A DNA stretch of 64,000 bases from Enterococcus_D sp050529585 (GTDB lineage: Bacteria; Bacillota; Bacilli; Lactobacillales; Enterococcaceae), in NCBI RefSeq assembly GCF_050529585.1, contig NZ_CP172882.1, positions 868,001-932,000 on the forward strand, given 5' to 3'. Position 1 is the stretch's first letter. Each line of letters starts with the position of its first letter. Position numbers and translations under genes: made by a program. Of the stretch, positions 60,929 to 64,000 are shown one piece after another. Under the pieces are notes generated by a model. The model did not search any database and was not told where the DNA came from. It was given only the letters and a program-made list of their open reading frames with translations.

Positions 60929-62404
60929 TTAGCTAGGGTCAGCCAAAAGCGGATCTAATTTCAGGGCCAGCGCATCCCAGTCATTCTTATCGGGGAAGGT
61001 CTTGAACAGCAGACAATCGATGGTAGCGCCATATTCTGCTGCATATTCCGTATAATTGGTCACCACCAAATCGATCCGATGACGCTTGAAATAATCTGGG
61101 GACATTTCATTGGCATCAGGAAAGTAAAAATGACGGGAACTGCGAATATAGCGTGTAGCGGAACTTCTTAAATATTGACAGATAAAGTGGGAACCTTCAA
61201 AGAGAAAGGCCACATTTTTGCGGTCTTGCCAGTATAAAGACTGGATCGAACAAGCATATAATGTCAGACTCGCCATAATATGGGTCAAACTTTTGGCATC
61301 CCAAAGATATGCATAGTCACTGTTGGTCCGAAAGAACGCTTGGCAACGGCGCCATTCTTCGGGAAAGTTCTCTCGGGCAAACGTATTCACTTCTGGCGTA
61401 TTGTGATTGAGCAATGGTGTCATCATTTGCTTTAGATGGACGACAGTGAAGAAGGATTCCAGCAACACCCGTTCTCGGGCCACATCTTTGGTTTGCGGCA
61501 AGAAAGTCGCCACCAGATCATGGGCCAAATGTTTGATTTGCGGATGGTGATTGAATTTTTGACAAAAATTTTTTTCACCGCTGATGTCACTGATCGAACG
61601 GCGACCAAACACCAAGATAAATAAGTGGACCAACTCAGCCACCGACAGTTCCCTTTGGTAGTGGCAATGGATGATTCGATTGATTTTGGCAAATGCATGG
61701 AAATCGGATTGCTTGGTGACCAAATCAATCAAACAGGTGGGCGCTTCAATCAGATAATTGGCACAGTAGCGTTCCAAAGTAATATAGAGGTAATAATTGA
61801 ATTCACCGAAAGAACATGATTGATTCAAACGTTGGTGGCAATCAGCAAATAAGGTCAGTGTGATATCGTGGACGGCAATTGGCGGGAAAATGGTGTGGGC
61901 AGTGATCTCCGATTCATAATAAAAATCATGAAAAAATTTCCGGATGTGGCTTTCTTTACCGATGAACGTTACCGGGGAATATTGCATCTTCAACCCATAC
62001 GCCCGCAATACAGGATGGATTTTCTTCAAATAGCGCAACACGGTACTTTCGGAGATATGATATGTTTCTGCCCATTCCAAGGAACTACGCAACTCATTTT
62101 GGAAAATACTCTCCACGATATGAAAGAGCATTTCATCCGCAATCAATGACCGCTTGGCTGTGAGATACTGTCCCGGATGGCAGATACCAAACACGTAGCC
62201 CCGGTGGGAAGATTCGATGCTGACAGAATCACCGAAATGCAGCTTCAAATCATTGATATCTGAGACAATCGTTCGTGACGTGCTGTTAGAGACTTCCGCC
62301 AATGTTTTGGTGGAACAAACCGGATTCTCCTCAAAAGTGTCTAAAATACGCAACCAACGCAAGGTAGCAGCATTGGTGACAAAGTGGGTCTGCAAATTTT
62401 TCAC
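60929..62404 (-). CDS. Mga-like transcription regulator (second copy)
   Basis: A 491-residue regulator with an N-terminal HTH pair (TKTLAEVSNSTSRTIVSDINDLKLHF at ~30-55, cited in part as SNSTSRTIVSDI; and YHISESTVLRYLKKIHPVL) followed by a long helical region and a C-terminal part resembling the EIIB-like end of Mga proteins. Translation starts at GTG 62404 behind AAAGGAGC; the frame is open to 62494 without a site. It is unlike the pilus regulator in sequence but shares the fold order. No surface-protein operon is adjacent inside the window, so the target is unknown. Confidence 0.82.
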   Translation of the reverse strand: MKNLQTHFVTNAATLRWLRILDTFEENPVCSTKTLAEVSNSTSRTIVSDINDLKLHFGDSVSIESSHRGYVFGICHPGQYLTAKRSLIADEMLFHIVESIFQNELRSSLEWAETYHISESTVLRYLKKIHPVLRAYGLKMQYSPVTFIGKESHIRKFFHDFYYESEITAHTIFPPIAVHDITLTLFADCHQRLNQSCSFGEFNYYLYITLERYCANYLIEAPTCLIDLVTKQSDFHAFAKINRIIHCHYQRELSVAELVHLFILVFGRRSISDISGEKNFCQKFNHHPQIKHLAHDLVATFLPQTKDVARERVLLESFFTVVHLKQMMTPLLNHNTPEVNTFARENFPEEWRRCQAFFRTNSDYAYLWDAKSLTHIMASLTLYACSIQSLYWQDRKNVAFLFEGSHFICQYLRSSATRYIRSSRHFYFPDANEMSPDYFKRHRIDLVVTNYTEYAAEYGATIDCLLFKTFPDKNDWDALALKLDPLLADPS

Positions 62405-62647
62405 GACTCTGCTCCTTTCTATGATAGCCTGTACAATTCTCTCTATAACTATCTTAATGAAAACGAACACGTGAAAACAAATCACCAATTTCACCGTGTG
62501 AGGAAAATTTTGAAGCTTTGTGAATCATTCATCCATTATAATAGATGAAAATGCACAATTCCGATCAATTATCATACGCTGCAATATACACAGATGTATT
62601 GTCATAAGATTCATTGGAAGAAAGAAAGCGAAAGTTAGGGAGATCAG

Positions 62648-62971
62648 ATGAGGATCAAAGCAAAGGATTTCGAAAAGACGATGGCCGTGACCCAATACCT
62701 AGATTACTTCTATGCCTTATGCAGCAACACAGCCCCGAGTGAAGCTGTCAAAGATCATGTAGCACAGCTGGTGTATCTCGTTGAAAATCAAATCGCACAA
62801 AAACTGCGCAGAAAAGCCAAATATTCTAGATGGACCAGAACCTACCGCATACCAGCCAGTCAAGCTGTTCATTATAGACAATTACACCGATTGTCGCTTT
62901 TTTTTGCGCGGTTGGAGATGGACAAGTACATTCCTTCGGCCTACATCGAACAAGCACGCAACATGGAATAA
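62648..62971 (+). CDS. Small basic protein, unknown function
   Basis: A 107-residue, largely helical and basic protein (QKLRRKAKYSRWTRTYRIP; HYRQLHRLSLFFARLEMDKY) without signal peptide or membrane segment. AGGGAG precedes ATG 62648. It is divergent from the Mga-like gene, 243 bases away, and could be its target or unrelated. No family recognised. Confidence 0.6.
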   Translation: MRIKAKDFEKTMAVTQYLDYFYALCSNTAPSEAVKDHVAQLVYLVENQIAQKLRRKAKYSRWTRTYRIPASQAVHYRQLHRLSLFFARLEMDKYIPSAYIEQARNME

Positions 62972-63712
62972 ATTCCGGAGGCGCAAGACCCTCGACAGCC
63001 ACACCAATAGAATGAATTGGGGAAATCAACATGGAATGGTATAGCAAAAAGAAGAAGGTTAATTAGACCAGAGGTAAAGAAAGCAAATGACTTTGCTTGA
63101 TTATGCTAAAAAACATATTGGCTGCTTTCACGGAATGAATCCTTTGAAACAAATGATTGTACGAAATTAAATGACAAATGGTATATAATAATATGGTAAC
63201 CTCTTTCATTTGACCAAAATCTTATTGACATTAACTGCAATAAACCATAAAATTTACTTGTTTCTAAAAATATAGAATTGTTCAAATTAGTACGACTTTG
63301 TAAAAAAAAGCAAAATAAAAAGAAGTTGCATTCAGTCTCAGATGCATTCGGATGTATCAAAATACTGATCATGCGTCATCAACACTTCTTCCATAGATAA
63401 CAGCTTCATTGCAACAACACACTTAAGTCTTGTCATCTTATGGATGCTTTCCTACATTGATGGAGCGGTTCTATCAAGTTTTTACTCAAAATAGTAGGCG
63501 GCAGCGGCTATTTTTTTGGATTAAATGATAACAAAGACACGAATAATTTTATTTTCTGAGATCAAATAACAGGGGTTTTTAATAGAAATATCATGAATAT
63601 CCTTTCATTGAGGTCTATTTTCTCATATAATAAGATAGAATTGCCTTGTATAGTTAAGTAATCTTGAAGGCAGATTTTTTGTTTCTACACAATTGAATTA
63701 AGGAGTGTGTTC
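62972..63712. other. 741-base stretch without a recognisable gene
   Basis: AT-rich, with only short ORFs lacking ribosome sites. No transposase remnant, tRNA or repeat seen. A -10-like TATAGT near 63649 and AAGGAG at 63700 probably serve the following gene. Confidence 0.55.
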
Positions 63713-64000
63713 ATGGGAAAGCCGTTATTTAAGACTTTGACCGTTTTGTTCGTGGGTATTGGAGCGGTCGCGATCTGCTTGTTAGGCTACAGGCAGAACA
63801 ACCAAAAGCAATATGAACAGCGGGTGGCATATGCACAGACCGCCATTGCTACAGAGAAAGACAGTCTAGCAGCTATTGCAGAAGAGATTGGCAAACTATA
63901 CAGCAACGATGACCAAACATTCTTGAGAAAAGACCTGACACAAGAAGACGTCTCGAAACTGGTGGCCAAATTAGCAGCAATCAAAGTATCCGCGGATGAC
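63713..64000 (+). CDS. Membrane-anchored protein, N-terminal part
   Basis: The frame opens at ATG 63713 behind AAGGAGTGTG and is still open at the window end (96 residues seen). One hydrophobic helix (LTVLFVGIGAVAICLLG, ~8-24) is followed by a Gln/Ala/Glu-rich, coiled-coil-like extracellular part (KQYEQRVAYAQTAIATEKD). No family can be named from this portion. Confidence 0.75.
   Translation, partial: MGKPLFKTLTVLFVGIGAVAICLLGYRQNNQKQYEQRVAYAQTAIATEKDSLAAIAEEIGKLYSNDDQTFLRKDLTQEDVSKLVAKLAAIKVSADD

Noticed and set aside
63106..63372. 88-codon minus-strand ORF in the gene-poor stretch
   Set aside because: No ribosome site, low-complexity AT-driven composition, no recognisable domain.

Overview
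The window reads as a chromosomal segment of a low-GC Gram-positive coccus, most likely Enterococcus. The reasons are strong AGGAGG-type ribosome sites, many extended -10 promoters, LPxTG wall anchors with a class C sortase pilus locus next to a divergent Mga-like regulator (the layout of the enterococcal ebp locus), a SagA-like NlpC/P60 hydrolase, a GH73/SH3/LysM autolysin and a LytR-CpsA-Psr protein. There are no rRNA or tRNA genes, CRISPR arrays, insertion sequences or phage genes. Species cannot be fixed from the sequence alone.

Layout. 1-6.1 kb: the end of a MetQ-type lipoprotein gene, a five-gene oligopeptide ABC importer and an OsmC-like gene. 6.1-9.3 kb: a Crp/Fnr-type regulator divergent from an MFS transporter, then a folate ECF S-component (FolT) behind a tetrahydrofolate riboswitch. 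9.4-19.1 kb: Mga-like regulator, vWA pilus tip adhesin, minor pilin, backbone pilin and sortase C. 19.2-20.3 kb: an unknown membrane/coiled-coil protein. 20.3-29.0 kb: an alpha-galactoside locus with a YesM/YesN-type two-component system divergent from binding protein, two permeases and GH36 alpha-galactosidase, with a cre-like site between. 29.2-36.5 kb: YjdI/YjdJ pair, heterodimeric ABC exporter, LCP protein and a CDF-type cation transporter. 36.6-38.3 kb: a probable preQ1-I riboswitch ahead of a nucleoside hydrolase and an ECF S-component, read here as queuosine-precursor salvage. 38.9-41.5 kb: a P2-type ATPase. 41.7-43.5 kb: a MarR-controlled nitroreductase/monooxygenase operon with two tandem operators.

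43.5-50.5 kb is the most unusual part. It holds a non-coding stretch that looks like a terminated structured RNA, an AT-rich leader with nested inverted repeats, a wall-anchored protein with about 400 residues of Asp-Ala repeat, and a tightly coupled three-gene module (helical-repeat, possibly toroid-type, soluble protein, one-pass membrane protein, MurF-like ligase). I recognise no described system with this composition.

50.7-64 kb: MerR-type regulator, SatA-like acetyltransferase, three very small membrane proteins, a PanT-like ECF S-component divergent from a TetR regulator over two identical operators, SagA-like hydrolase, autolysin, CmpB-family membrane protein, 3D-domain protein, a second Mga-like regulator, a small unknown protein and the start of a membrane-anchored protein. 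The SagA-like and 3D-domain genes each carry an upstream match to the WalR (YycF) box, which suggests common control of cell-wall remodelling by WalRK.
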